Shown here piece by piece: positions 14,086 through 22,186 of a stretch of DNA of 28,191 nucleotides. Source of the DNA: a virus. The position numbers and the translations under genes were made by a program. A model generated the notes under the pieces. The model had not been told where the DNA came from, ran no database searches, and saw only the letters and a list, made by a program, of their open reading frames with translations. The stretch's first letter is position 1, and the number at the start of each line of letters is the position of its first letter. Location of the stretch: positions 1-28,191 of the IMG/VR virus record IMGVR_UViG_3300031707_000132. One strand, given 5' to 3'.

Positions 14086-16805
14086 CTTTTAAACATAACA
14101 CGTCATTTCTTCAAAGCGAAGTTATGCGTTCTTTAGAAAGGGATGCTGTAAAGAAAGGTCATTTCGATCCTAAGCCGGAAGAAATTGTAGCAGCGGCAGC
14201 ATTTAAAGTAAAGCGTAATAATTTTGCTCCTAGCGATAATCTACATAATGACATAGTTAAGCTTACTCGTGGTTTAAGAGAACGAGGGCTTGATAGTTTT
14301 GCGGATGATATTGAGAAGAACGAGTTTATATTAAAGACTGCTGAAACGCATCTTTATAGGGTACATGATGAAGATGGGGCGGACATAATAAACTTTGCAC
14401 ATCCTGATGGTCCCGCTCAAATTTTCCCTGGGGCGCAAAAGGAATTGGGACATTTTGAGACGGTGATTAGCGCTCATGTAAAGTTTCTAGAGGTGGTTAA
14501 GAAACAACCGACCGGACAAAATGTAAAATTGGCGCCTGTTGTTGAAGAAGTTATGCTTGCTGAAGACGCTCCGATTGAGAGTGTTGCGGGATTGATAAGG
14601 TTTGCTCAGGCGGATTCCGGGGTTAAGACTGAGGTAACTCAAAAATTACAACTTGTAAAAGATAATGTAAGCAACATAGTAGAAACGATTGGCAGTGATC
14701 ATATTAAATCCCCAGTAGGAGTAGCGGCAACTGAATGTAGTAAGTTTGCAAACAGCTTAGCTAGCAATCCTAATCCTAGTCATGACGATATTAGAAGACT
14801 TAGGGTTAGTATTATTAATTTAAGAGCAATGGTAAGCAGATATGGCGATTATGCCAGTCTAACAAGTTTATATTTTAAAGAAGCAATATCTAACATTGAA
14901 GATGCTTATAAGCTTACTGTCCCGACGCCAGCGCAAACTATTGATACTTCCAAACTTCCTGCCGGCATATCAGAAGATCCAATAGGCGGCATGGCTCAAG
15001 TAATAGCCGGCAAACTAGAGCGCTTAGCTAATTCGGCATTAAGAGACACAGATCCAAATACTAAAAAATTGAATATGGATGTAAAATTTGATGCAATGGG
15101 AAGAGCTATTCGAGCCGTTCAGAACAACCCAAATATAACATTTAAAGAGGTTTTAGCGCAATTAGTAGCTACTGGGAAGTTGACATCAGAAGAGCAAAAT
15201 CAATTTGTGTCTGTTAGATTTTTAGACAATTGGGTTATGAGATGGGAAAATTATTACAGATCAATGGGGATACTAGACGAAGGTAAGCAGGCTTCTACTA
15301 ACCATGGTTTAAAAGTAACGGCTCAAAACGCTCCAGAGCCCAAAACTAAAGGCAAAGCAGCTCCGGCAGCAACAGGCACAAAAGGTGGACCGGCCGGCGT
15401 ACAGACTTCAAAAACACAACTTGTAAAAAAAATGCAAGAAGATTTAAATGCGTTTTATGATGCTTTGGCAAAAAAATATTCTGTACCACCACTATCTAAA
15501 AGTCCAGGCGCGGCAGAAATTGCTTCATGGAAAACTTACGTGCCTTATCCGCTAAATCCAGATAATAACTGGGGGCCCGCAACTTCAAGGGCTCTAACTG
15601 CTTTAAAACTAGACTCAGATCCTGGCGCTAATATTGACGAAGCAGCACAGAAGAATATTGAGCAAATTAAATTATTTGGAATTAGATACTTAGGGAAAGC
15701 CAGAGAATATGATGTAATAAACAATCAAACACTAACATCAAAGCATTTTAATTCTTTAGTCGATTTGGTTAAGTTTATAGAAAGTGTTGGCGGCGAAATA
15801 AAAGAAACAGAAGAGCAAGCATCCTTACCAGCCACCGCCAGCAAGCAAACATACATTTCTAAGCTTGCTAATATAATTAAAAATTCTCAGTCTCAAGTTA
15901 AGCTTCCGTCTACTGGTTATGGCTTCACGGCTGTAAAACCACAAGTCCTAGGACCACAAGCTACTTTAGACACCACTCCTCCGGCAATAGGACCTACGGA
16001 AGAACCATCTACTATTACGGCACAACAGTTAAATAAAGCTCTTGAAACATTGCAAACAAGAGCTGGAGAAAGCGAGAACCAACAGTATATTGCGGATGTT
16101 GCAAAACTACGACAACAATTAAAGAGTGTATGGAATAAATTACCTCCGGCAGACAAACAATCCATGTGGAACGGACCAATGGACTTAGCAAAGTTACGCA
16201 CGCATACCAGAGACCAATACGGGATATCTCCGGACGGTAAAGAAGTTGGTTCGGCTGCTCAGCGAGGCGGTGGTGGGCGAGGTCGTGGACTTAATGAGGG
16301 AGCTGGGGCTTATACTGGCGCGGACGAAAATGATCCTGGAGCTATAGCATTGCAGAACCCTCCATTTACAGATGAGCACGGCAGAGTACTTACGATGCTT
16401 AATGTTGATTCCCTGGCAAACGCATATATTAAAGAGGGCGAAAAATCTAGTCTATGGATAGATCAGCCGCTAATTGATTTGCAACTAATCAACACAATAT
16501 CTTATGGCGGTTCAAACTCTGCTGTAGCTATTGATAGAATGTTTGATATTTATGCAACAGAAGATGCTAAAAGTGAGCTTCTTTCTGGGGCTACTACAAA
16601 AGCTAGATGGGCAACTAATATATTTTACCAGATAATTAATCAACTATCACGTATTTTCAAAGGTTGGAGTGGCGCAGTAGATCAAACTAGCCCCAAAGCA
16701 AACGCAGTAATTAGCAATAACCAACAAGCGTTTATGCGGTGGGTAAGTACTCTCGAAAAAGCAAAGTCTGTAGCGGATTCTTACGTTAGAACCGGTAAGG
16801 CGTAA
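14082..16805 (+). CDS. Large virion-region protein with possible peptidoglycan-binding-like segment, 907 aa
   Basis: Residues 55-90 contain the helix-Gly-helix pattern shared with other genes here (LTRGLRERGLDSFADDIEK, then FILKTA). Residues about 445-520 (KKMQEDLNAFYDALAKKY, then NNWGPATSRALTALK with Trp497) recall peptidoglycan-binding type 1 domains, where a G-P-x-T-x-x-A motif follows a short helix pair. The match is weak and I give it as a possibility. A Gly/Arg-rich loop (about residues 727-740) precedes a C-terminal helical region. Several LIRFA, ILKTA and ISKLA segments fit the recurrent Lys-x-Ala motif. It starts in an ATGA overlap and the next gene starts directly after its stop. 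It may be an internal or baseplate-proximal virion protein. Confidence 0.75.
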   Translation: MTFKHNTSFLQSEVMRSLERDAVKKGHFDPKPEEIVAAAAFKVKRNNFAPSDNLHNDIVKLTRGLRERGLDSFADDIEKNEFILKTAETHLYRVHDEDGADIINFAHPDGPAQIFPGAQKELGHFETVISAHVKFLEVVKKQPTGQNVKLAPVVEEVMLAEDAPIESVAGLIRFAQADSGVKTEVTQKLQLVKDNVSNIVETIGSDHIKSPVGVAATECSKFANSLASNPNPSHDDIRRLRVSIINLRAMVSRYGDYASLTSLYFKEAISNIEDAYKLTVPTPAQTIDTSKLPAGISEDPIGGMAQVIAGKLERLANSALRDTDPNTKKLNMDVKFDAMGRAIRAVQNNPNITFKEVLAQLVATGKLTSEEQNQFVSVRFLDNWVMRWENYYRSMGILDEGKQASTNHGLKVTAQNAPEPKTKGKAAPAATGTKGGPAGVQTSKTQLVKKMQEDLNAFYDALAKKYSVPPLSKSPGAAEIASWKTYVPYPLNPDNNWGPATSRALTALKLDSDPGANIDEAAQKNIEQIKLFGIRYLGKAREYDVINNQTLTSKHFNSLVDLVKFIESVGGEIKETEEQASLPATASKQTYISKLANIIKNSQSQVKLPSTGYGFTAVKPQVLGPQATLDTTPPAIGPTEEPSTITAQQLNKALETLQTRAGESENQQYIADVAKLRQQLKSVWNKLPPADKQSMWNGPMDLAKLRTHTRDQYGISPDGKEVGSAAQRGGGGRGRGLNEGAGAYTGADENDPGAIALQNPPFTDEHGRVLTMLNVDSLANAYIKEGEKSSLWIDQPLIDLQLINTISYGGSNSAVAIDRMFDIYATEDAKSELLSGATTKARWATNIFYQIINQLSRIFKGWSGAVDQTSPKANAVISNNQQAFMRWVSTLEKAKSVADSYVRTGKA

Positions 16806-17927
16806 ATGAGCAGAAAAGACGAACTATCATATATTGCAGATACTCTTTTAATTGAGCGTTTGTATTTTATGGACGCTGCTATTAAAAAGCAAGCTGGTCT
16901 AAGCGAAGATTTTAGTAACGCAGTATCCGGAGCTATGTCTGGTGCGAAAGAAGCTATACAATCTTACTGGAAACAGCACGTTGATTTTTCATCTCCAAAG
17001 AACGCAATATTAAGCGCGATTGAATTATTGGTTCCTGTAACTTTAATGCGCATCAATCCTCTCATAGGAATGGCTGCTAATCTTTTGGGCGGAGAAGAAG
17101 TAATTGTTTCTATTTTGGATGCATTTAAAGATCCGTTAAAAGCCAAAGCAGAGAGCGGTGAGGCAATTGATCTTTCTCATATTAACGCAATAGCTAAATC
17201 ATTAATACCCGCCACTGAATCCACAGAAATAAAAACATCATCTGATCCTTTTTATAGCATCAGAAAAATTGTTAACGAAGGAAAGTTATTAAAAACAGCA
17301 CAGAGTAGATCTCCACGAGGTACTTTAGAAGATCTATTGCACGGATTAAAGCCCGCACCAAAAGGGACTTCAATATTGGGCAGAATATTTCCAATCGTAA
17401 AAGGATCCGGAATGAAAGGATTATTGGTTGGGCTTATTGGCTGGTTCATCAAAACAGTTTTACTTAGCATTGGAATGATAGGGGTTGGAGGGGCGATAAA
17501 AGGAATTATACATCCTGGAGGAGACTCTTCTTCTGCCGGAGCTGTTGCCTCGACTACTGCTCCTGCTGCCGTTACTCCACAAATTTCATTACCCACTGCC
17601 AAAGCAAACAATCTTCAAAAGAGCGGGTTAGGAGAGCAATTCCACCCCAACGATGAAACTCACTCATGGATTGTACCTCTTAATGGGGATGTTAAAAATA
17701 CAGTATTAAACTGGGCCATAGCTGTATATCCAGAATTACGAGGATACGACCAAGAAATATTACAAACGCCATCTTTTAATAGAATGTCAAATATATTGAA
17801 TGGGTTTTATAATCCGATGTACCCAAATTATTTAACAATGCCGCGTGGTGTAAATAAAATAATTGATGTTGTTGATGTTTTTGCAGGCGATATTAAAAAG
17901 GAAAACGAAGATGCCACTACAACCTGA
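16806..17927 (+). CDS. Membrane-spanning virion-region protein, 373 aa
   Basis: The gene starts directly after the previous stop. The N-terminal 30 residues are a charged helix ending AAIKKQAG, matching the recurrent Lys-x-Ala motif at residues 25-30. A first hydrophobic stretch lies at about 68-96 (AIELLVPVTLMRINPLIGMA). A stronger transmembrane-like segment lies at about 203-235, with GLLVGLIGWFIKTVLLSIGM followed by a Gly/Ile-rich run. An Ala/Thr/Pro linker follows, then a folded-looking C-terminal domain with several Trp and Tyr residues. No signal peptide is evident. Membrane segments in a virion operon would suit a protein that enters the host envelope during DNA ejection, but holin-like or assembly roles cannot be excluded. 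Confidence 0.75.
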   Translation: MSRKDELSYIADTLLIERLYFMDAAIKKQAGLSEDFSNAVSGAMSGAKEAIQSYWKQHVDFSSPKNAILSAIELLVPVTLMRINPLIGMAANLLGGEEVIVSILDAFKDPLKAKAESGEAIDLSHINAIAKSLIPATESTEIKTSSDPFYSIRKIVNEGKLLKTAQSRSPRGTLEDLLHGLKPAPKGTSILGRIFPIVKGSGMKGLLVGLIGWFIKTVLLSIGMIGVGGAIKGIIHPGGDSSSAGAVASTTAPAAVTPQISLPTAKANNLQKSGLGEQFHPNDETHSWIVPLNGDVKNTVLNWAIAVYPELRGYDQEILQTPSFNRMSNILNGFYNPMYPNYLTMPRGVNKIIDVVDVFAGDIKKENEDATTT

Positions 17928-19008
17928 ATCAGAAATTCTTAGTGCGTATGCCAAAATAGCAGAAGACTCTGGCCTAATATCAAAAGAGGCTTCAGAAGAA
18001 AAAGCTAAGGGTCAAGAATTATCCACAATTGAGCTTCTATACGGAGTAAAACCAAACGGCAAAGAATATGAGCGTAACATTATAGAGAAAGCTCATCCAG
18101 AGACAGTTGTTGCTATTCCTGCTCATGACGCAATGGATGGAATTATAGAAAATGTAAATCAACGTCAAGATATTATGAATTACATTGCTCGCAAAACTCC
18201 GGACGGAAACCCAATTCATCGCAGGTACGTTGCTGCTTATGAGGATTTAACTAAGGCGATTGTACGGGCCGGTTTTAAACTTGATAATGAGGGCGATGAA
18301 GAATTGATGAAGCTTGCCGATTCTTGTGCCGGAAGATTGGAAAAGAAAGCGTTACTACCTGTTTTATGGCTGGCAGGCGGAATTGCAACTCTTCTAGGCT
18401 CTATTGCCTGGGTAAATAATACTGCCGATAGCCGTCAAAATGTCATTGCCAATTCAGATCGTGCTCTTGCTGAATTAGCTGATTTGCAAGGGAAAATGAC
18501 GGTTGATAATATAGTCTCAGATGTTAGTGATTTAAATGCCGCAGCAACATCATTTGAAACTATTAAAATAGAAGTGTTTACTCCTCAATCAATTATTAAC
18601 GCAGCCAAAACACAGCAAAAAGATATTAAGGCGGCAGAATCTTATAAACAAAAATTGATACAAATGTCAATCTCAATTCCGCAATATATAACTCAATTAG
18701 ATGCGCTACAGTCACAAGATGCGTCTTATGATTGGACTCAAAAGCTTAAAGATATTGCGCGCGCCATAATACCAGATGACGCAACCGAAGCTGTTCATGC
18801 TCTAGAAGGATTAAACAAGGCGGTACAGCAAGACCTTAAGGCCGTAGCGTTAGTAGAAGAAAAAGCAAAAGGTTACGCTCCACAAATTCAAAAACAATTA
18901 GAACAAGCCCCAGCAGCCCCCACAACAGCTCCGGCAGCCACAGACCCAGGCGCGCTCGAAAAATTAAAGAATGAAATCACGCAAACAATATCTAAATTTA
19001 CTTCATGA
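17911..19008 (+). CDS. Virion-region protein with one transmembrane segment and coiled coil, 365 aa
   Basis: I choose ATG 17911, which has AAGGA about 8 nt upstream. The in-frame ATG at 17863 would lengthen the overlap with the previous gene to 65 nt and lacks such a site. The first 145 residues are soluble and mixed. Residues about 148-168 (LLPVLWLAGGIATLLGSIAW) form a clear single transmembrane segment. After it come long helices with coiled-coil character (ALAELADLQ, VEEKAKGYAPQIQKQLEQ) and an Ala/Pro/Thr-rich linker before a last helix. It overlaps the next gene by 4 nt. Paired with the preceding membrane protein it could be part of an ejection or channel apparatus. Not a family I can name. 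Confidence 0.76.
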   Translation: MPLQPESEILSAYAKIAEDSGLISKEASEEKAKGQELSTIELLYGVKPNGKEYERNIIEKAHPETVVAIPAHDAMDGIIENVNQRQDIMNYIARKTPDGNPIHRRYVAAYEDLTKAIVRAGFKLDNEGDEELMKLADSCAGRLEKKALLPVLWLAGGIATLLGSIAWVNNTADSRQNVIANSDRALAELADLQGKMTVDNIVSDVSDLNAAATSFETIKIEVFTPQSIINAAKTQQKDIKAAESYKQKLIQMSISIPQYITQLDALQSQDASYDWTQKLKDIARAIIPDDATEAVHALEGLNKAVQQDLKAVALVEEKAKGYAPQIQKQLEQAPAAPTTAPAATDPGALEKLKNEITQTISKFTS

Positions 19009-19448
19009 TTAAACCGTTTAAACAATACTTTAGTAAACTAGGAATCTATAACGGGGATATAAACAACCCATTAATAGATGATCAGTTTGTCTTTGCGGCA
19101 AAAAGTATTGAAAATAAACTATCAACCGAAATAAAAAAACTTAACCCAAACTCGCTAAATGCTTTTGGGACCATTATTGTTGGAGACTCATTAAACCCAC
19201 AAGCTTCTCCGCAAGATATAGAAAAGGCGTTCGATTTAATTTCTAAAGCTCAAGCCACTATGGATGCTATTGATATTAAAGATACTCAGGAAAATCCGCC
19301 AATTGCTACTAAGTTTGTTCCAACGGCTGATGATAAAATAGATAGTCCTCTAGAGTCTCAACAAATTGGGGCCACAGAAGAATTAATGCCAGAAAAGTTA
19401 GCAAACAATATGGATGAAAGATTTTTATTATTTTCTATGCTGCGTTAA
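19005..19448 (+). CDS. Hypothetical protein, 147 aa
   Basis: The gene starts in an ATGA overlap with the 365-aa gene and is the last + strand gene of this operon. The N-terminus (YFSKLGIYNGDINNPLIDDQ, then a helix) is faintly like peptidoglycan-binding modules, in which an LGxYxGxIDG motif opens the fold, but key residues are not conclusive. The remainder is polar with Pro-rich linkers and ends in a short hydrophobic helix (RFLLFSMLR). Its last 14 nt overlap the convergent HNH gene on the other strand, so no terminator fits between them. Function unknown. Confidence 0.7.
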   Translation: MIKPFKQYFSKLGIYNGDINNPLIDDQFVFAAKSIENKLSTEIKKLNPNSLNAFGTIIVGDSLNPQASPQDIEKAFDLISKAQATMDAIDIKDTQENPPIATKFVPTADDKIDSPLESQQIGATEELMPEKLANNMDERFLLFSMLR

Positions 19449-20070
19449 TTTTATGTCTTGTTCTTCTTAGGCCATCTAGTAAATTTTGTTTCGCACTTAA
19501 TGGTCTTAAATTAGATAACGCCCAACATTTCTGAAAATTACTCTCCGGATCATGTGACATCTCTGTGTATGGCAAATCTGATTGTGGAATTATATGATCT
19601 ATTTGCCAGGTCCATGTAGAAGGATCATTATCATCCCAAGTTTTAGGACTGTATACTCCTTGGTTTTTGTCAGTCATCCACCATTCATATTTAGACTGCA
19701 AATGAGCAAACATTTTATTTATTTCCAAAAATTCTGATACAGACCTGCCGTTTTTAGTAGATCCTTGTTTTTTAAGGGACAAATTAACCATAAGGCTAAC
19801 AGTTTTTCTACATCTAAAAGCAGGATCGTTTTGGCGGCGCTCTCTTTCTTTCGCCCTTATTTCTTTTTTATGTAACTCGTACCATTCTTTTTGACACTTA
19901 TGAACCCTTTCTTTATTTACCGGGTTATGTTTTACATATTCTTTTTGACGCGCAACTCTACATTTTTTACATTCTTCACGCCATTTATTATTATCTTTTC
20001 GCCAACTAAAATTGTCAAAACTTAATTCTTTTTCCAGCCCGCACATTGTACATTTTTGCAAACAAATCAT
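19435..20070 (-). CDS. HNH homing endonuclease, 211 aa
   Basis: The C-terminal 70 residues hold an HNH core (WQIDHIIPQSDLPY, then NLRPLSAKQN) nearly identical to that of the 10641 gene. PKTWDDNDPSTWTW just before it is also shared exactly. The N-terminus has one Cys-pair unit (CTMC and CKKC), a shorter version of the triple set in its paralogue. It is encoded against the direction of the surrounding virion genes and overlaps the end of the preceding gene tail to tail. Insertion immediately upstream of a beta-rich virion gene repeats the pattern seen at 10641 and 12291. Confidence 0.87.
   Translation of the reverse strand: MICLQKCTMCGLEKELSFDNFSWRKDNNKWREECKKCRVARQKEYVKHNPVNKERVHKCQKEWYELHKKEIRAKERERRQNDPAFRCRKTVSLMVNLSLKKQGSTKNGRSVSEFLEINKMFAHLQSKYEWWMTDKNQGVYSPKTWDDNDPSTWTWQIDHIIPQSDLPYTEMSHDPESNFQKCWALSNLRPLSAKQNLLDGLRRTRHKINAA
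19616..19647 (-). repeat. 32-nt exact inverted copy shared with 11376-11407
   Basis: This is the partner of the copy in the 10641 HNH gene, in opposite orientation about 8.2 kb away. It encodes the conserved segment just before the HNH histidines. Recombination between the two would invert the segment that lies between them. Confidence 0.85.
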
Positions 20071-20142
20071 AATATAATGCTGCTATATTGTGTTAAAATT
20101 TATTTTTATGAATCTAGGCTTAATTAGGAATAAATGTAGGAT

Positions 20143-20150
20143 TATAAATA
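20143..20150 (+). promoter_or_regulatory. Possible late-type promoter box (TATAAATA)
   Basis: An exact TATAAATA, the T4 late -10 consensus, lies 36 nt before the ATG of the 20187 gene in the 116-nt gap that follows the divergent HNH gene. Its place before a probably highly expressed gene with no other upstream + strand promoter makes it plausible. Chance occurrence in AT-rich DNA is the alternative, and no phage sigma factor is visible in the window to support it. Confidence 0.35.
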
Positions 20151-20186
20151 TCCATAGATGTAAGACAAATATTTTAAGGAAACAAA

Positions 20187-20870
20187 ATGGCTCTTAGACT
20201 TTTACAATCAGGTTATCAACCCCTAGGCCAGTTCGACGGGTATGACAACATTACTTCCACAATGAAAGGTGGAGAAGTAGGAACGATCATCGGCGTCGCG
20301 GTTACTAATCCTGACAAAGCGGCGTGGGATGCGAACGGTGCTGACGGTTATGTAGGTAACCCGGCTCAGCGTCCATATGTTACTACACTTCTTGCCTCAG
20401 GTACTCGTCCACTATTCCTGCTTGACGAAGGTATTACTGGTTACGGAACCCTATTCGGTTCAGTAGTTGGTGGTACGACTGGTATGCAATCAGTCAATGG
20501 TGCGGTTCTCGGACCTCACTCGGCGCTTGCTTCTGGTAAAATCACTTGCTGGGATAAACCCGGTACATACGCGGTAACACTAGATGCGGTTGATACTACT
20601 CCTTCAAACGGTTTAGTTCCAACCAACACAACGCTTTCAATTGGAGATAGGCTCTATGCGACTGCGGCTGGTGTCCTAACCCCGGCCGTAGGAAAAGCGT
20701 TCGAAAACGTTGTCCTAGGTCGTTTTATTGAGTTCACCACGGATCGCAGTTTGGTCACCACGCCTAACTATCTCGTCGCGGCTCTTAATTCACCTGGCGG
20801 AAACGTAACGTCACTACAGAAAGTAGCAATGACCCAAGCGATCATCTACTTCGCGCCACCAATTAACTGA
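20187..20870 (+). CDS. Probable head decoration/virion surface protein, 227 aa
   Basis: The product is Gly/Thr/Ala-rich and beta-rich with few charged residues. It starts ALRLLQSGYQPLGQFDGYD and includes GKITCW and LYATAAGVLT, which relate it distantly to the 11578 and 13261 proteins. It lies directly upstream of the major capsid gene, has a good Shine-Dalgarno sequence (AAGGA, 8-nt spacer) and uses CGT/CGC for Arg, as the capsid gene does. Together these point to an abundant capsid-associated protein such as a decoration or cement protein. A terminator directly follows, so it forms its own transcription unit or one that is partly read through into the capsid gene. Abundance and context are good; the exact role is inferred. 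Confidence 0.78.
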   Translation: MALRLLQSGYQPLGQFDGYDNITSTMKGGEVGTIIGVAVTNPDKAAWDANGADGYVGNPAQRPYVTTLLASGTRPLFLLDEGITGYGTLFGSVVGGTTGMQSVNGAVLGPHSALASGKITCWDKPGTYAVTLDAVDTTPSNGLVPTNTTLSIGDRLYATAAGVLTPAVGKAFENVVLGRFIEFTTDRSLVTTPNYLVAALNSPGGNVTSLQKVAMTQAIIYFAPPIN

Positions 20871-20894
20871 TCTGTTTAGTTAGTTTGTGATAAG

Positions 20895-20927
20895 AAAATC
20901 CCTCGCCCTAAAAAGCGGGGGATTTTT
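20895..20927 (+). terminator. Rho-independent terminator between decoration-like and capsid genes
   Basis: ATCCCTCGC (20898-20906) pairs with GCGGGGGAT (20915-20923), with one G-U pair. The stem is extended by flanking A's and T's, the loop is 8 nt, and a T-rich tail follows. It may set the ratio of the 20187 product to capsid transcript. Confidence 0.87.
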
Positions 20928-20985
20928 GTTTTTATAATATTTTTTTAAAAACTGGGAATAACATTACATAATATATAGTGACGGC

Positions 20986-21069
20986 ATGTTCTGTAACGAG
21001 TGTGCCAAATTTCTACAAACAAAAAAATTTGCTGATGTATGTTGGCAATTACCTAAGGAGATTGAATGA
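20986..21069 (+). CDS. Possible 27-aa Cys-containing leader ORF coupled to capsid gene
   Basis: A 27-codon frame (MFCNECAKFLQTKK... ending LPKEIE) contains a CxxC pair and a third Cys. Its TGA overlaps the capsid ATG (ATGA), and its last codons contain the capsid Shine-Dalgarno sequence. Its own start has only a weak ribosome binding site. It would couple capsid translation to its own. A chance frame of this length is quite possible. Confidence 0.35.
   Translation: MFCNECAKFLQTKKFADVCWQLPKEIE
21054..21060 (+). promoter_or_regulatory. Strong ribosome binding site of capsid gene (TAAGGAG)
   Basis: TAAGGAG is a full-length match to the anti-Shine-Dalgarno sequence with a 5-nt spacer to ATG 21066. 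It is the best such site in the window and fixes the capsid start. Confidence 0.88.
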
Positions 21070-22079
21070 GTTTATTTAGTACAAATGGAGAGATGAATGC
21101 GTCGTCTGTAAAAGATGCGTTAAACACTCTCGTAAAATATGCGGCGATTCTAGAAGAGAACCAGCCGTCAAATTCTGCTTTAGCTGGTCGTCCGGGCCTT
21201 AACGATGAGAAACGCGATGAGCTTATGTCTCGCGCGATTCTTACCAACGAAGGCAAAGTCGCGTTAGCCCAGGCAATGGCTAACCCGATTCGACGCAACT
21301 TAGATTACCAAGGAATTGCTCGTAGAGTTCTCGTTGTTGATCCGCTCCCCCAAGGCGCGAATCCTTCATATGAGCGCGATATTGACGTTTCTGCTACCGT
21401 TGTATCTTCAAACGGTACGGGTGCAGAAAGCCGCGTATTCGGTGACCGCGTTGTTGTTCCGACCTTCGAGATTTTCTCAAATCCGACCGTTAGGATTTCA
21501 GAAGTTCGTCGTCGTCGGTTTAACGTTATTGACAGAGCGGTTCAGAAGGCTCGTCAAGAAATCATGGCCCAGGAAGATGCGAACATCTTTGCTGCCCTTG
21601 ATAACGCTTCCGGTGTCGAGAACACGGTACAGGACATTGCTGACGGTGGATTGCTTAAGCGCGACCTCATCGAAATCAAAGTCCAGATTGATCGCTGGGA
21701 CTTGGTAACGACTAAGTTCTTCATGAACATCAATGAGTTTACGGATATCCTTAACTGGGCATCCGGTGGCGGTCAAGGCCCGACTGGTGGCGAAGTTGAC
21801 CCGGTAACTCAGCGCGAAATTCTACAGACCGGTCTCTACGCTCATATCTGGGGCGCGGATATCATGGTCTCCAAAATCGTTCCTCCGGGCACTGTTTATG
21901 GAGCTGCCGATCCTGAGTTCGTTGGTGTAATGCCGATTCGTCAGGATATTGAAGTTCTTCCTGCTGACGAACCTAAGCAGTTAAAACTAGGATGGGTGGT
22001 ATCGGAAGAAATTGGTATTGGTATCGTAAACCCTCGCGGCACGGCCAAGGGTAATAAGAGCATCGTTATTGGCTCCTAA
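21066..22079 (+). CDS. Major capsid protein, HK97 fold, 337 aa
   Basis: Length and features fit an HK97-type capsid protein. A short helical N-terminal arm holds LVKYA at residues 22-26. It is followed by a helix and strand with RRNLDYQGIARRVLVVDPLP, the GDRVVVPTFEIFSNP strand pair, a long spine-like helix (RFNVIDRAVQKARQEIMAQE), and a C-terminal beta-rich part ending WVVSEEIGIGIVNPRG, which fits the central axial domain. LVKYA lies at the distance from the start where a maturation protease could trim the arm. Expression signs are the strongest in the window: a full Shine-Dalgarno sequence, CGN arginine codons and a strong terminator right after the gene. The protease and scaffold are 15 kb upstream, separated by inserted endonucleases and other virion-type genes. 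Confidence 0.9.
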   Translation: MSLFSTNGEMNASSVKDALNTLVKYAAILEENQPSNSALAGRPGLNDEKRDELMSRAILTNEGKVALAQAMANPIRRNLDYQGIARRVLVVDPLPQGANPSYERDIDVSATVVSSNGTGAESRVFGDRVVVPTFEIFSNPTVRISEVRRRRFNVIDRAVQKARQEIMAQEDANIFAALDNASGVENTVQDIADGGLLKRDLIEIKVQIDRWDLVTTKFFMNINEFTDILNWASGGGQGPTGGEVDPVTQREILQTGLYAHIWGADIMVSKIVPPGTVYGAADPEFVGVMPIRQDIEVLPADEPKQLKLGWVVSEEIGIGIVNPRGTAKGNKSIVIGS

Positions 22080-22100
22080 TTAGCCTAACGAGTGATTGAG

Positions 22101-22140
22101 AAATAAAGGTCGGACTTGTTCCGGCCTTTATTTTTTTATC
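22101..22140 (+). terminator. Strong rho-independent terminator after capsid gene
   Basis: AAATAAAGGTCGGA (22101-22114) pairs with TCCGGCCTTTATTT (22120-22133), 14 bp with one G-U pair and a 5-nt loop, followed by a run of T's. The A/T-flanked stem could also work on the - strand, but the nearest - strand gene ends about 1 kb away. Confidence 0.92.
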
Positions 22141-22186
22141 TATGTAATATTTAGATATATTGTTACACACGTTATAGGATAAACAA

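Noticed and set aside
17863-17910. Upstream start of the 365-aa membrane gene
   Set aside because: No ribosome binding site there and a 65-nt overlap; ATG 17911 has AAGGA at a suitable distance.
14082-19448. Endolysin or lytic enzyme because of peptidoglycan-binding-like segments
   Set aside because: The matches in the 907-aa and 147-aa proteins are weak, and no amidase, muramidase or transglycosylase motif is visible.
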